The notes below the pieces were generated by a model. It was not told the DNA's origin, ran no database searches, and saw nothing but the letters and a program-made list of their open reading frames with translations. From a virus: DNA of 37,070 nt. Shown here one piece after another: positions 5,760-13,741 of the stretch (within the stretch, counting starts at the first letter, position 1; each line of letters begins with the position of its first letter). The stretch spans positions 1 through 37,070 of IMG/VR virus record IMGVR_UViG_3300020201_000005, one strand, 5' to 3'. Made by a program: the position numbers and the translations under genes.

Positions 5760-7672
5760 GTCAGCGCCTTCACTGTCCAACCATCGAATGTACAGTTTGC
5801 ATCATCCACATCGCGGTCGTGATAAAACCCGACGCGCGTTCCTGTCAAAAGATCGGCCGGAATGACATACGACAAGATCGGCTTGTCGTCGAGAAAGCAA
5901 TGCAGCAGGTCGCCGCGTACTTGAATTTTCAGCACGACGGGCGTTGAACCTTGAATGTAGTTCTGGATGTTCATCTTCCGCCTGATCCCACCGGTGGTTG
6001 CCGAACTCGCTGAAATCAACTCGATCTCATCGCTGAAAGGCTGTGCGGGTACCATCAACAGCCGCGCCATAACATAGTTGTTGGCATCGATGTAGCGCAC
6101 AGCGATGCCTTGACGAATGATGGCAGTTCCATCTGCAAACGCGGGCGGCGTAACCGTAACCGACGCCTCGACATCCGCCGCGACGTTTTGCGTGGCAAAA
6201 AACGGGGTTAGGTTTGCGCCCGCTACGGATACGGTGTTGCTCTGGATTGTCCATGTCCCCGCGTGTTCCGTCCACGCCCCGCCGAGCGTTGGCGTGTGTG
6301 CGTTCAGTCGCGTTCCGTTGGTGTCGGTGAACGTGTCCGACGCCAACGTTGCCCCTACGGTGAAGATGCGCGGGGCGGGCAAGATTGCGGGCAGCGTCAC
6401 CGTATGCGGCATGATCACCAGATTGTCCCAGAAATGGGTTGACGCCGCGCCGCCCGTCGTCATGAAGCCGACGCCTGTTCCGGTGGTGTTGTAACTGCTG
6501 GCGTCCGTCGCCCAATTCGCCGCCTCGAATACAACGCCGTCAACGGCGACAAGGTACTTGTTTCCATACGCCCAGAGCGTGATGCGATAGGTCGTTCCAT
6601 AGGCGAAGGTGAAAGCGCCAAATGTAACCACGACGTTAGCGTAACTTCCGGTCGCTAACGAGTATTGGTTGATACCGATTTGGTCTCCGCCGCCACTGAA
6701 CGTCCCAACGCATAGAAAGTGAGTCGCCGTGAAGCGAAATGCCAAGCCGCCAAAGCGCGTGCCGCTGGCGGGCATGGTAAAGTCGAATTGGAACATGCCA
6801 TCGGACAGGGTGGGGGTGTTGTTCCGAACGAGTGAGAAGCCGCTCGGCGTCGGCACATAGGCGCGATTGGTCGAAATCCCCCACGTGCCGCGCACCGCCG
6901 TCCATGCCCCGCCCACCGACGTGGTGCTGTTGGCGCGGTCGAAGCGGTCGATGAAATGCGCCATTGCGCCGTCTTGCGCCCACGTCGGTTCATCGTAAAT
7001 GGCGAGTTCGTTAGACGCATGTCCGTTCGGATAGGCGTCCAAATCGCCAAGCGCGCTGTAGTATGGATAAAGCGTTGCCGTTGTATCGGCGTCCTCCCAC
7101 CAGACCACGCGCGCCAACGGATACTGTGGTATGCCGACCTGATCCGTCATGCCGATCCCAATTTGCGTCCCAATCGTGGAGAGCAGCAGCGCCGCCCCGC
7201 GCGAACCAAGCACGATGTAAGCGACGTACTGCGTTGTGCGAGTCGCATAGGTACTCTGATCAATCACCGTCGTGACGCCCGGCGTGATGACGCCAAGACT
7301 GCCCGCGTCGTTCACCCAACCATGTCCTTGGGTGCGCGGATCGGCAAACGACGCTGACGACGCCCATCCAAGCGCAAAGCTGGTTTCCCTGTCTTGGGAG
7401 ATGAAGTCGATTGCCAATGTGCGCCCCGCCACGCGCGCAAAGCCCGTATACACCACTTCGCTGTTGCCCCACGCGACGGACGCGACTTGCGTTCCACCGC
7501 GCAGATAGCCATCGAGTAGTTTCCAGCGCGAGCCGGTGACCGTGCGCCCGCTGCCCGTCGTCAGTGGGTCGGCGCTGCCCGTGAAGCGGTCGAGATACAG
7601 CCCGCCGTCAGCGCGTTTGGAGAGCAGCGTCCGCCAGGTGCCTGTCAGCAGCGCTGCGCCGCGCCGGCTCAT
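5756..7672 (-). CDS. Tail fibre or receptor-binding protein with three jelly-roll-like repeats, 638 aa
   Basis: Three segments share a DRF/DTF start and a GG-W or GS-W turn, with G-TW-I in the second and third: YLDRFTGSADPL near residue 27, FIDRFDRANSTTSVGGAW near 238, and SDTFTDTNGT-GGAWTEHAGTW near 449. This is the pattern of LamG/concanavalin-like beta-sandwich domains found in phage adhesins. The gene lies at the distal end of the tail cluster, just before the lysis-like genes, which fits a receptor-binding protein. The start at 7672 overlaps the previous stop (ATGA). No chaperone or intramolecular protease domain is visible. Confidence 0.7.
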   Translation of the reverse strand: MSRRGAALLTGTWRTLLSKRADGGLYLDRFTGSADPLTTGSGRTVTGSRWKLLDGYLRGGTQVASVAWGNSEVVYTGFARVAGRTLAIDFISQDRETSFALGWASSASFADPRTQGHGWVNDAGSLGVITPGVTTVIDQSTYATRTTQYVAYIVLGSRGAALLLSTIGTQIGIGMTDQVGIPQYPLARVVWWEDADTTATLYPYYSALGDLDAYPNGHASNELAIYDEPTWAQDGAMAHFIDRFDRANSTTSVGGAWTAVRGTWGISTNRAYVPTPSGFSLVRNNTPTLSDGMFQFDFTMPASGTRFGGLAFRFTATHFLCVGTFSGGGDQIGINQYSLATGSYANVVVTFGAFTFAYGTTYRITLWAYGNKYLVAVDGVVFEAANWATDASSYNTTGTGVGFMTTGGAASTHFWDNLVIMPHTVTLPAILPAPRIFTVGATLASDTFTDTNGTRLNAHTPTLGGAWTEHAGTWTIQSNTVSVAGANLTPFFATQNVAADVEASVTVTPPAFADGTAIIRQGIAVRYIDANNYVMARLLMVPAQPFSDEIELISASSATTGGIRRKMNIQNYIQGSTPVVLKIQVRGDLLHCFLDDKPILSYVIPADLLTGTRVGFYHDRDVDDANCTFDGWTVKALT

Positions 7673-8112
7673 CCTAACAAAATCCCGATTTTGAGCAGCA
7701 AATCGGTCGTGCTGGCATACGTCGGCGCGCCGCGCGCCACCAACTGCACATAGAGCGCCCCCGCCGTCACGAACGGCACGCCGCCCGCGCTGACGGACGC
7801 CGTGCCATTATCATTGTAATTGCTGTAGTCGGCGGCGGTGATCGCCACCGTCGCCAACCATGCCGCCGCGAGATCGGCATTGGTTGGATCGAATGCGGCA
7901 TTGTCTGCTGTTGCCGTGAAAGTTGCGTTGAAAAAGACAACATCGATCACGCCGGACTGTTTCGCTTTGTCCACCAAGCCGACATATTGCAGCACGCCGG
8001 ATGGCAGCGAACCGCCAACGCCAAGCGTAATCAGCCCGCCAATGGCGTCGCCAGCGGCATACGCCCCCGCCGTGATCGTCGGCGTGGCTTCAGCCCAAAA
8101 AACATTCGCCAT
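7669..8112 (-). CDS. Virion structural protein, 147 aa
   Basis: Gly/Ala/Thr-rich protein (ITAGAYAAGDAIGGLITL, GVIDVVFFNATFTATADNAAF) with alternating beta-strand character, as in small tail-fibre-base or decoration proteins. It is coupled by ATGA overlap to the receptor-binding gene downstream. No named family is recognised with confidence. A tail-tip or fibre-attachment role is inferred from position. Confidence 0.6.
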   Translation of the reverse strand: MANVFWAEATPTITAGAYAAGDAIGGLITLGVGGSLPSGVLQYVGLVDKAKQSGVIDVVFFNATFTATADNAAFDPTNADLAAAWLATVAITAADYSNYNDNGTASVSAGGVPFVTAGALYVQLVARGAPTYASTTDLLLKIGILLG

Positions 8113-8129
8113 AATTCACCCCCCCCTAC

Positions 8130-8651
8130 CTAAACAGCCTTCGTCAATGTCGCATACAGCCAGTTCGTGCCGTCGGTCGTCGCGAGGTACTCGTTCGTAC
8201 CCGCGCCCGCGTCGTTCAGCAGCCACATGCGCCCGCGCTCGTTCACCGACGGCGCGCCGAACGCAGAGTCCAGTTCCGCGTCCGTCGGCGGGTTGGCGAC
8301 GTTGGCGGTGCTGTAAGTCGCAAACGGCGCGGGCGTCACATCAAGCGCGTTGGTGCCATCGAACAGCAGCAGCAGCACGCGATCCCCCGTCAGCGTTTCG
8401 TCGTCGCCGCTTGTCAGTTTGATATTGCCCGTCCGCCGGACGGTGATGGTGTCGCCCGCGTCGGCTTGCAGCAGCAACAAAAACGGCACGCTTACGCCGG
8501 AAATGGTGTTGATGGTCACGAGATCGTCAGCCGTCCCCGATTGCGCCGCCACCTTGATCGTCGCTTGCGTCGGCGTGAGGACATCGCTCGCCAGCGTGAT
8601 GATAACGGCGCTGTCCAGGAGGAACGCGCCCGATTGAATTGTCCCTGCCAT
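8130..8651 (-). CDS. Tail-distal structural protein, 173 aa
   Basis: Beta-rich sequence (SAVIITLASDVLTPTQATIKV, GDTITVRRTGNIKLTSGDDETL) with a C-terminal NERGRMWLLNDAGAGTNEYLATTDGTNW stretch resembling the short repeat modules of phage tail-fibre and hinge proteins. It lies 17 bp from its downstream neighbour in the tail operon. Function inferred from context. Confidence 0.6.
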   Translation of the reverse strand: MAGTIQSGAFLLDSAVIITLASDVLTPTQATIKVAAQSGTADDLVTINTISGVSVPFLLLLQADAGDTITVRRTGNIKLTSGDDETLTGDRVLLLLFDGTNALDVTPAPFATYSTANVANPPTDAELDSAFGAPSVNERGRMWLLNDAGAGTNEYLATTDGTNWLYATLTKAV

Positions 8652-8652
8652 C

Positions 8653-9561
8653 TCAAATGATCCTCAATGTGCCGTCAACCCGCAGCGCCGAACTGACATA
8701 GACGCCGCCGCGCCACAGTGCGCTTGCGCCCGCTGGCACGGTCACGGTGCTATCGATCAGCGTTTCGACGCCGCCAACCGTGTTCGCGCCGCCAGCGGTA
8801 TGCTGCAGTGCTTCACAGTCGAGTTCCGTCAGCGCAACGGCGCCGTTGCGCAGCTTGACCGCGCCGAAAGCGATATGCAGCTTCCAATTCCACGATACGG
8901 CGAAGATTTGTTCAGCGCGCAGCGGCAGCGCCGTCGATTGACTTGACCCGCTCAGCGCGACAAGACTCGCTGGCACGGTGGTTGGATCGACGCCGTAAAC
9001 ACACCACGCCTGCTGCGCCGCGCTGAGCGGCAGCAACGCGGTAAAATCCACCGATCCACCGAGAAACCAAGCGGGTTTACCGTTGTGGTCGTAGCGACCC
9101 GGCTGCACGTCGATGCGCAGCGTTCCCGCAACGATCTTGCCGTTTAGCTTCAGGCGCAAGCGGTCGTCGGACAGGTACGGCATCGGCGATAGGCGATCAT
9201 GAGCATGTGTGCCGATGGACGCCGCCCCGCCGCCGTGCGCGATCAAGTCTTGCGCCCGCGCCGTCGGCGAATAAATCGCCAGCCGGTTGTTTTCGTCGCG
9301 TCCAACCCACACCTCCAAGTCAGGGATTTCCGCCGCCCGATCACGATGTTTCACCCGCGCGAACGAGTTTCCGCCTTCGGGTCCGAAGCGCACATAGTAC
9401 ACCGTCGGATCGTCCGGTGGTCGGATGACATACGTGCCGCCAATCGACACGCCGAGCCGCCCCGCCAAGCGCGGCGTAGCCGCGGTGTCAGCGCCGCCTC
9501 GTTCGCTGCGTCCGGTGAACAACACCGCTAATTCATCGTACAGCGCCGTCATGTCTGGCAT
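8653..9561 (-). CDS. Tail/baseplate structural protein, 302 aa
   Basis: The N-terminus has a short helical region (MTALYDELAVLFTGR). The rest is beta-rich, with an HAHDRLSPMPYLSDDRL segment and a C-terminal VPAGASALWRGGVYVSSALRVDGTL strand series like those at the end of phage fibre proteins. It sits one base from the large tail-tip gene's stop, so the two are co-translated. Probably part of the tail tip or fibre network. No specific family assigned. Confidence 0.6.
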   Translation of the reverse strand: MPDMTALYDELAVLFTGRSERGGADTAATPRLAGRLGVSIGGTYVIRPPDDPTVYYVRFGPEGGNSFARVKHRDRAAEIPDLEVWVGRDENNRLAIYSPTARAQDLIAHGGGAASIGTHAHDRLSPMPYLSDDRLRLKLNGKIVAGTLRIDVQPGRYDHNGKPAWFLGGSVDFTALLPLSAAQQAWCVYGVDPTTVPASLVALSGSSQSTALPLRAEQIFAVSWNWKLHIAFGAVKLRNGAVALTELDCEALQHTAGGANTVGGVETLIDSTVTVPAGASALWRGGVYVSSALRVDGTLRII

Positions 9562-9562
9562 A

Positions 9563-12500
9563 TCAGCCTCCGCAAATCCCCACCACCGTCCCCGATGTAC
9601 TCAGCGCGCCTTTTTTGTCGTTCACCCTCGAGGCGTCTACCTGCGCGATTGCACCATTGTAGCCAATCAAGTAGGCGAGATTGCGATCGCCAACGTAGAC
9701 GCCTCGATACGGCATCGACGCCGACGGCGCGATGAGCGTTTGCCACGTCGGCGCGCCGGCGGACGCATTGTGCGTCCGAAACACGCCATAGATGCCTCCC
9801 AGCGCGTCCTGTGCGCCGACCAGCGCCAGCGTGTTCGCGTCCACATCGGAGACCGCCATCCGACGCCAGCCGTAACCCTGCGCCTCGACGCCGTAGGATG
9901 TGCCAGCGACGACGGGCGAAATGTCAGTCGCGTTGCGGTACAAGCGATGGTCAAACGTGGAAACGCACACGCTCCATCCGTGATAAACCGTCGTCGCGCC
10001 CGTGTCCTGATACGGCACGACGATGTTGCCAGCCAGCCAATCGCCCGCATCCCACCCGGATTTGACCGCCCACGACGCGCCATAATCGACCGACTCGTAA
10101 ACGACACTCGTCAATCCGGTGCAGGTGCCGGTTGCCGCAAACGCCGTCACCTGCGCATGTCCGGCACGATGCGGATCGAGCCACAAGCCGGGCTTGGGTG
10201 AATTTGTCCCCCCGCCACCGTTATCGTAGAACGCCGTAATCGCAACTTCTGTCCACGTCGTGCCGTTCAACGTGTAGGCGATGCGCACGCCCGTTGCAGG
10301 TTGATAACTGGCGACGATGCCCCAATTCTGGACGCCGCGCTCGAATTGGATTTGGCGGATCGGCACTGGGCTTGACCCATACAGCGCGGTCGCTGTGCCG
10401 AGCGCGGGCGTCCCGAAAATGTCGGTGATGCGCTGCACGCCCGCTGTCGTCACGATCCAGCCGTTGACTGCCGTCCCCGTCCGCAAATACAGCTGCGAAT
10501 AAGCATCGACGGCGAAATCGAGCAGCGTACCGCCCGCCCAATTTGCCAGCGCCGACAGAACTGTCAGCGACCACGTCGGGATGCTGGCGCTAAAATTGCG
10601 CGTGATCGCCATCTGGTTCGACGTCGTGAACATGCCGATTGTTCCCGTACCGCGTCCCAGGGTTTCAGGCGTCCAAGGCGGAAAGTGCGGCGGCACAACA
10701 TCCGGCGGCGGCGTTATCGTAGTCGCTTGCACGTCTACTATTTCGGCAGCGTAGCCGATCGTCGCCAGCGCCAAAGACCACGCGACGGTCTCGCGCCGCG
10801 TTGCCTTGTCAAAGCTGATGCTGATGGATCGTGCGAGGTAGAAATCGCCTAGCATCGACGTGCCGCCGCGAATGGTCGTTTCACCGTACAGCAGCCCGAT
10901 CCGCTCATTCCAAGCAGGCTCAATCGCGTCGAGCAGGTGCAGCAGGTCGATCCGCAGCACAGGTCGCGTCGAGTTCTGCGCGGCGTGGTAGTTTCCGATC
11001 AAGGCGTTTAACACGTCTTGCGGGCCTGACGCGGGCAGGTACTGACCCGGCATGGTAGCGCGCCCCGCGCCGTAGCCCGGCGTCAGGCCCGGCGCGCGCC
11101 CTGCCAGCGCCAGCACACCCGCCCCCGACACCGCACCGCCGTCGCCAACCGTGACTCCAACCGGACGCACAGCCGAGGTTGCGAATTCGAGCGGGCGGGC
11201 ATCGCGCCAATCGACACTCGCCAACGTGAGAGTCGTACCGCGCGCAATGCGGTCCGTTGGCGAACCGATTTTGGTGTCGAGGAATTCCACGTCGCGCCGC
11301 AGCCATAAGCCGTTGAGCGCGTCAGCGCGGACGGATGACAACCGCGCTGACGTCGCCAGATCGCGCACAGTGGACAACACCGAACCGTCTTTGCTGCCAA
11401 TCGTCAGTCCCACGTCGGTCACGCCGGATGGGTAGAAGTTTGCTTGATCCAATACGCCGACGGCGTACACACGCAAATGCCAGTGAACCGCCACGTCTAC
11501 TGACAAGTGGTCCTTCTGGATTTCGTGCCACGCCGTCGGCACGCCCGCCACGCCGGTAAGACCTTGTGGAAACGTGGCATATTGCGCCAGCCACGTCGCC
11601 ACGCCGCCCACCTCGACGATGTAGCGACTGCGACCACCGACGCGCAGCACCAGCGCATCGCGCGTCAGCCAGCCGATGCGTGCGTTCACCATGCACGCGG
11701 GCGCAGGCGTCGCCGTTGCGCCGAAGGTCGTCACCTTCCACAGGCATAATGTTGTGCCGCGCGGTAGCTGCGCGTCGGTGATGGTGCTGTCCCCCCCCCA
11801 AAACTCTAACGCAAACTCCCAGCCGCCGACAGCCTCGGTCCATTCGAGTCGCGTGATATCGAACGTCGTCAGCGGTGGCGTGCCGGCATCGTGCGTCCAC
11901 ACTGGCAGATAGCGCGTGTGCGCCGTGCCGTTCGTGTCGGTCACGGTGAGCGCAATATAACGGAAACCCGCCGGAAAGCGCGCGCTGATGGCGGCGCTCG
12001 TCGTGCTGCCAACCGTGATCGTCCCGTCGCCCACGTCCCACAGATACGCGGCGATGGCTGCGCCCGCTGCCAGCGCCAACGATGTGCCAGCGTGCAGCGT
12101 CACCGTGCGGTACGTCTGCCCAGCGTCTACGAAATCCGCCGGTCGCGCCGGGTTGCCTGCCGCGTCGGAGGTGATGTTGGCGTGCGGCTGGATCGCGTCG
12201 TTTTGGTTGGTGTAGGCGAGATCGTAATCTACAAACATCGTGAACAGATTGTCGAAAGCCGACTCGGCAGCTTCCGCGTGCAGGTACGGCAATCGCTGCC
12301 AGACGCGCCGCTCGCGGCGGACTGTCAGGTGCTGACCAACTTCGACCCGCGCATCGCCCGGCGCAGTCTCTGCAACGTAGATCCTCCCCGCGATTGGCGC
12401 CTTCCGAACGCGCAGCACGCCGACGTCGTTCGCGCCCGCCGCCGTGCCGACATCGATGGTGTAGCCCGGCAGCGCGGCGGCTAGCGTCCCCGCGCCGGAG

Positions 12501-12661
12501 CCAAAATCAAGCGCGTAAATGCCGTTTGTCACCGCGTCTTGAACGACAGCCGTGACGACCGCCGAAAACACCGGCTCGCGCGGCGCGACCGACAGGTAGT
12601 AGCGCGTTGCAGCGCTGCCGCTGCGCATGATCGTTAGATCGCCTGCTGAGATCGCGGTCAT
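9563..12661 (-). CDS. Large tail-tip or central fibre protein with PKD-like and BNR-like segments, 1032 aa
   Basis: The second-longest coding unit of the tail cluster is the tape measure; this gene is the longest. It has an N-terminal domain of about 190 residues, a PKD-like domain (AYLWDVGDGTITVGST, FRYIALTVTDTNG, about residues 180-255), a middle region like tail-associated proteins, and a C-terminal propeller-like region with YESVDYGASW resembling a BNR/Asp-box. Such proteins form the tail tip or host-contact structure of siphoviruses. The start at ATG 12661 is chosen because GGAGGG is 8 nt upstream, and the in-frame ATG at 12679 lies within the terminator of the upstream HNH cassette. Expression must therefore cope with that terminator. 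Confidence 0.75.
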   Translation of the reverse strand: MTAISAGDLTIMRSGSAATRYYLSVAPREPVFSAVVTAVVQDAVTNGIYALDFGSGAGTLAAALPGYTIDVGTAAGANDVGVLRVRKAPIAGRIYVAETAPGDARVEVGQHLTVRRERRVWQRLPYLHAEAAESAFDNLFTMFVDYDLAYTNQNDAIQPHANITSDAAGNPARPADFVDAGQTYRTVTLHAGTSLALAAGAAIAAYLWDVGDGTITVGSTTSAAISARFPAGFRYIALTVTDTNGTAHTRYLPVWTHDAGTPPLTTFDITRLEWTEAVGGWEFALEFWGGDSTITDAQLPRGTTLCLWKVTTFGATATPAPACMVNARIGWLTRDALVLRVGGRSRYIVEVGGVATWLAQYATFPQGLTGVAGVPTAWHEIQKDHLSVDVAVHWHLRVYAVGVLDQANFYPSGVTDVGLTIGSKDGSVLSTVRDLATSARLSSVRADALNGLWLRRDVEFLDTKIGSPTDRIARGTTLTLASVDWRDARPLEFATSAVRPVGVTVGDGGAVSGAGVLALAGRAPGLTPGYGAGRATMPGQYLPASGPQDVLNALIGNYHAAQNSTRPVLRIDLLHLLDAIEPAWNERIGLLYGETTIRGGTSMLGDFYLARSISISFDKATRRETVAWSLALATIGYAAEIVDVQATTITPPPDVVPPHFPPWTPETLGRGTGTIGMFTTSNQMAITRNFSASIPTWSLTVLSALANWAGGTLLDFAVDAYSQLYLRTGTAVNGWIVTTAGVQRITDIFGTPALGTATALYGSSPVPIRQIQFERGVQNWGIVASYQPATGVRIAYTLNGTTWTEVAITAFYDNGGGGTNSPKPGLWLDPHRAGHAQVTAFAATGTCTGLTSVVYESVDYGASWAVKSGWDAGDWLAGNIVVPYQDTGATTVYHGWSVCVSTFDHRLYRNATDISPVVAGTSYGVEAQGYGWRRMAVSDVDANTLALVGAQDALGGIYGVFRTHNASAGAPTWQTLIAPSASMPYRGVYVGDRNLAYLIGYNGAIAQVDASRVNDKKGALSTSGTVVGICGG

Positions 12662-12677
12662 TCGTTTTCCCTCCAAC

Positions 12678-12702
12678 AAAAAACCGCCTCATCGGCGGCT
12701 TT
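12678..12702 (-). terminator. Rho-independent terminator (leftward)
   Basis: Read on the minus strand, GCCGCC, a short loop and GGCGG form a stem directly followed by TTTTTT (A-run at 12678-12683 on the plus strand). It lies about 60 bp after the HNH-like gene and about 20 bp before the start of the large tail-tip gene, so it would attenuate late transcription in the middle of the tail operon. Confidence 0.7.
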
Positions 12703-12759
12703 GAATCAAACGGCTGCTCCAAGCGGCTGGGTCAACCAAGCAAAATTCGCGTGCACGCG

Positions 12760-13239
12760 CTACCGCGCGCGGCGCTTCAGTTCGCCGTAGTAGCGGCGCT
12801 TCTTCGCGTAGTAGAGGCGCCGAAAAGCTGCGGCGAGCTTTTCGGCGTTCGCCGCGTAGTAGCGGCGCTGGTATGCCGCGATCTTTTCGGCGTTCGCCGC
12901 GCGGTAGCTCCGCAGCTTTTCGGCGTGCGCAGCTTGGTAGCTCCGCTGGTATGCGGCGAGCTTTTCGGCGTTCGCCGCGCGGTAGCTACGCTGGTATGCG
13001 GCGATCTTTTCGGCGTTCGCCGCGCGGTAGCTACGCTGGTATGCCGCGGTCTTTTCGGCGTGCGCAGCTTGGTAGCGGCGCATACATGCCTTGCACTGCG
13101 GACGTAATCCGTCGCGCGTGGCTTTGTCACGGCAGAACGCGGACCGCGGTTGCACGCAACCGTCGGGGTTGGCGCAGCCGTCGCGACGCGAACACAGCTT
13201 GAAATTTGGGGGAATCGGGGTATGATCGGAGACGGTCAT
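12760..13239 (-). CDS. HNH/endonuclease-VII-like zinc protein with 15-residue tandem repeats, 159 aa
   Basis: The N-terminus has paired cysteines (LCSRRDGCANPDGC, then LRPQCKACMRRY) and the AFCRDKATRDGL block seen in phage zinc-finger proteins related to recombination endonuclease VII and HNH nucleases. It is followed by at least six copies of a 15-residue repeat (YRAANAEKIAAYQRS), 45 bp each in DNA. The catalytic HNH or endoVII core that often follows is absent, so this may be a DNA-binding remnant or a variant. It has its own extended -10 promoter, hairpin leader and terminator, and interrupts the tail operon like a mobile moron. Confidence 0.7.
   Translation of the reverse strand: MTVSDHTPIPPNFKLCSRRDGCANPDGCVQPRSAFCRDKATRDGLRPQCKACMRRYQAAHAEKTAAYQRSYRAANAEKIAAYQRSYRAANAEKLAAYQRSYQAAHAEKLRSYRAANAEKIAAYQRRYYAANAEKLAAAFRRLYYAKKRRYYGELKRRAR
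12800..13080 (-). repeat. 45-bp tandem repeats inside the HNH-like gene
   Basis: About six imperfect 45-bp units encode Y-R-A-A-N-A-E-K-I-A-A-Y-Q-R-S variants. One unit is shortened (AEKLRSYRAANAEK). Because the unit is a multiple of three, the frame is kept, and copy number is expected to vary. Confidence 0.85.
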
Positions 13240-13263
13240 TGAAAATTACCTTTCACTGGCTAT

Positions 13264-13318
13264 GCAGCTCACCCGCGTTACCGGGTGCGCTGCGCTTTTC
13301 TATCCTTGCATTATAACA
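13264..13318 (-). promoter_or_regulatory. Extended -10 promoter and leader hairpin of the HNH-like cassette
   Basis: On the minus strand TGTTATAAT (-10 at 13315-13310) is a consensus extended -10. The -35 region is weak, as allowed for this class. The transcript leader contains a 12-bp hairpin with one mismatch: GCAGC-T-CACCCG, 6-nt loop, CGGGTG-C-GCTGC (13264-13293). The leader ends at the gene start at 13239, where AAAGG lies about 9 nt upstream of the ATG. Confidence 0.6.
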
Positions 13319-13327
13319 CAAATATCC

Positions 13328-13741
13328 TCAAACCCCCAGGCTGACGCAGTTCCGGAACACAAGCTCGACCTGCCAGAAGCCACCCGCGATCAAAAGCGCA
13401 TCCGATCCGCTGCCCAAATCCACCCAGTAGCCGTAAACGCTGTATCGCTCCCACGGTAGCGCCGCTTTTGCATAGTTACGCGAGCGGATCGTCAGCAGCG
13501 CCATGTCCGCCGTGAAGACGTTCGATTTTAGCCAATCCCATTCGCGCTGAGACAACATCAGTCGCCAGAAGATCGTCGGCAGACCCACGTTGACGCGCGC
13601 GAGGCTGCCATCGATCTCGCTGTCCTGTCTGAAATCGTTCGGTACATCTTTTTCATATCGCGCAAAAAGGCTGCCGCTTAGTTGGAACAACGGAGTCGGC
13701 ACAGCGACAGCGTGTCCGACTGCGATCGCGGGAGCCGTCAT
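13328..13741 (-). CDS. Tail protein downstream of tape measure, 137 aa
   Basis: Small protein with the block LMLSQREWDWLKSNVF followed by TADMALLTIRSRNYAKAALPWERY and a strand-rich end (GFWQVELVFRNCVSLGV). Position directly after the tape measure, coupled by ATGA, is where siphoviruses encode the distal tail or a tail-completion protein. The VELVF ending is typical of virion beta-sandwich subunits. Family not assigned. Confidence 0.6.
   Translation of the reverse strand: MTAPAIAVGHAVAVPTPLFQLSGSLFARYEKDVPNDFRQDSEIDGSLARVNVGLPTIFWRLMLSQREWDWLKSNVFTADMALLTIRSRNYAKAALPWERYSVYGYWVDLGSGSDALLIAGGFWQVELVFRNCVSLGV

Noticed and set aside
12800-13080. Regular 45-bp repeats resembling a CRISPR array
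   Set aside because: There are no unique spacers; the whole unit repeats and encodes a 15-residue motif in a continuous frame.
13240-13327. Group I or II intron around the HNH-like gene
   Set aside because: Flanking genes are both complete with their own starts and stops, and no intron core is visible. A free-standing cassette fits better.
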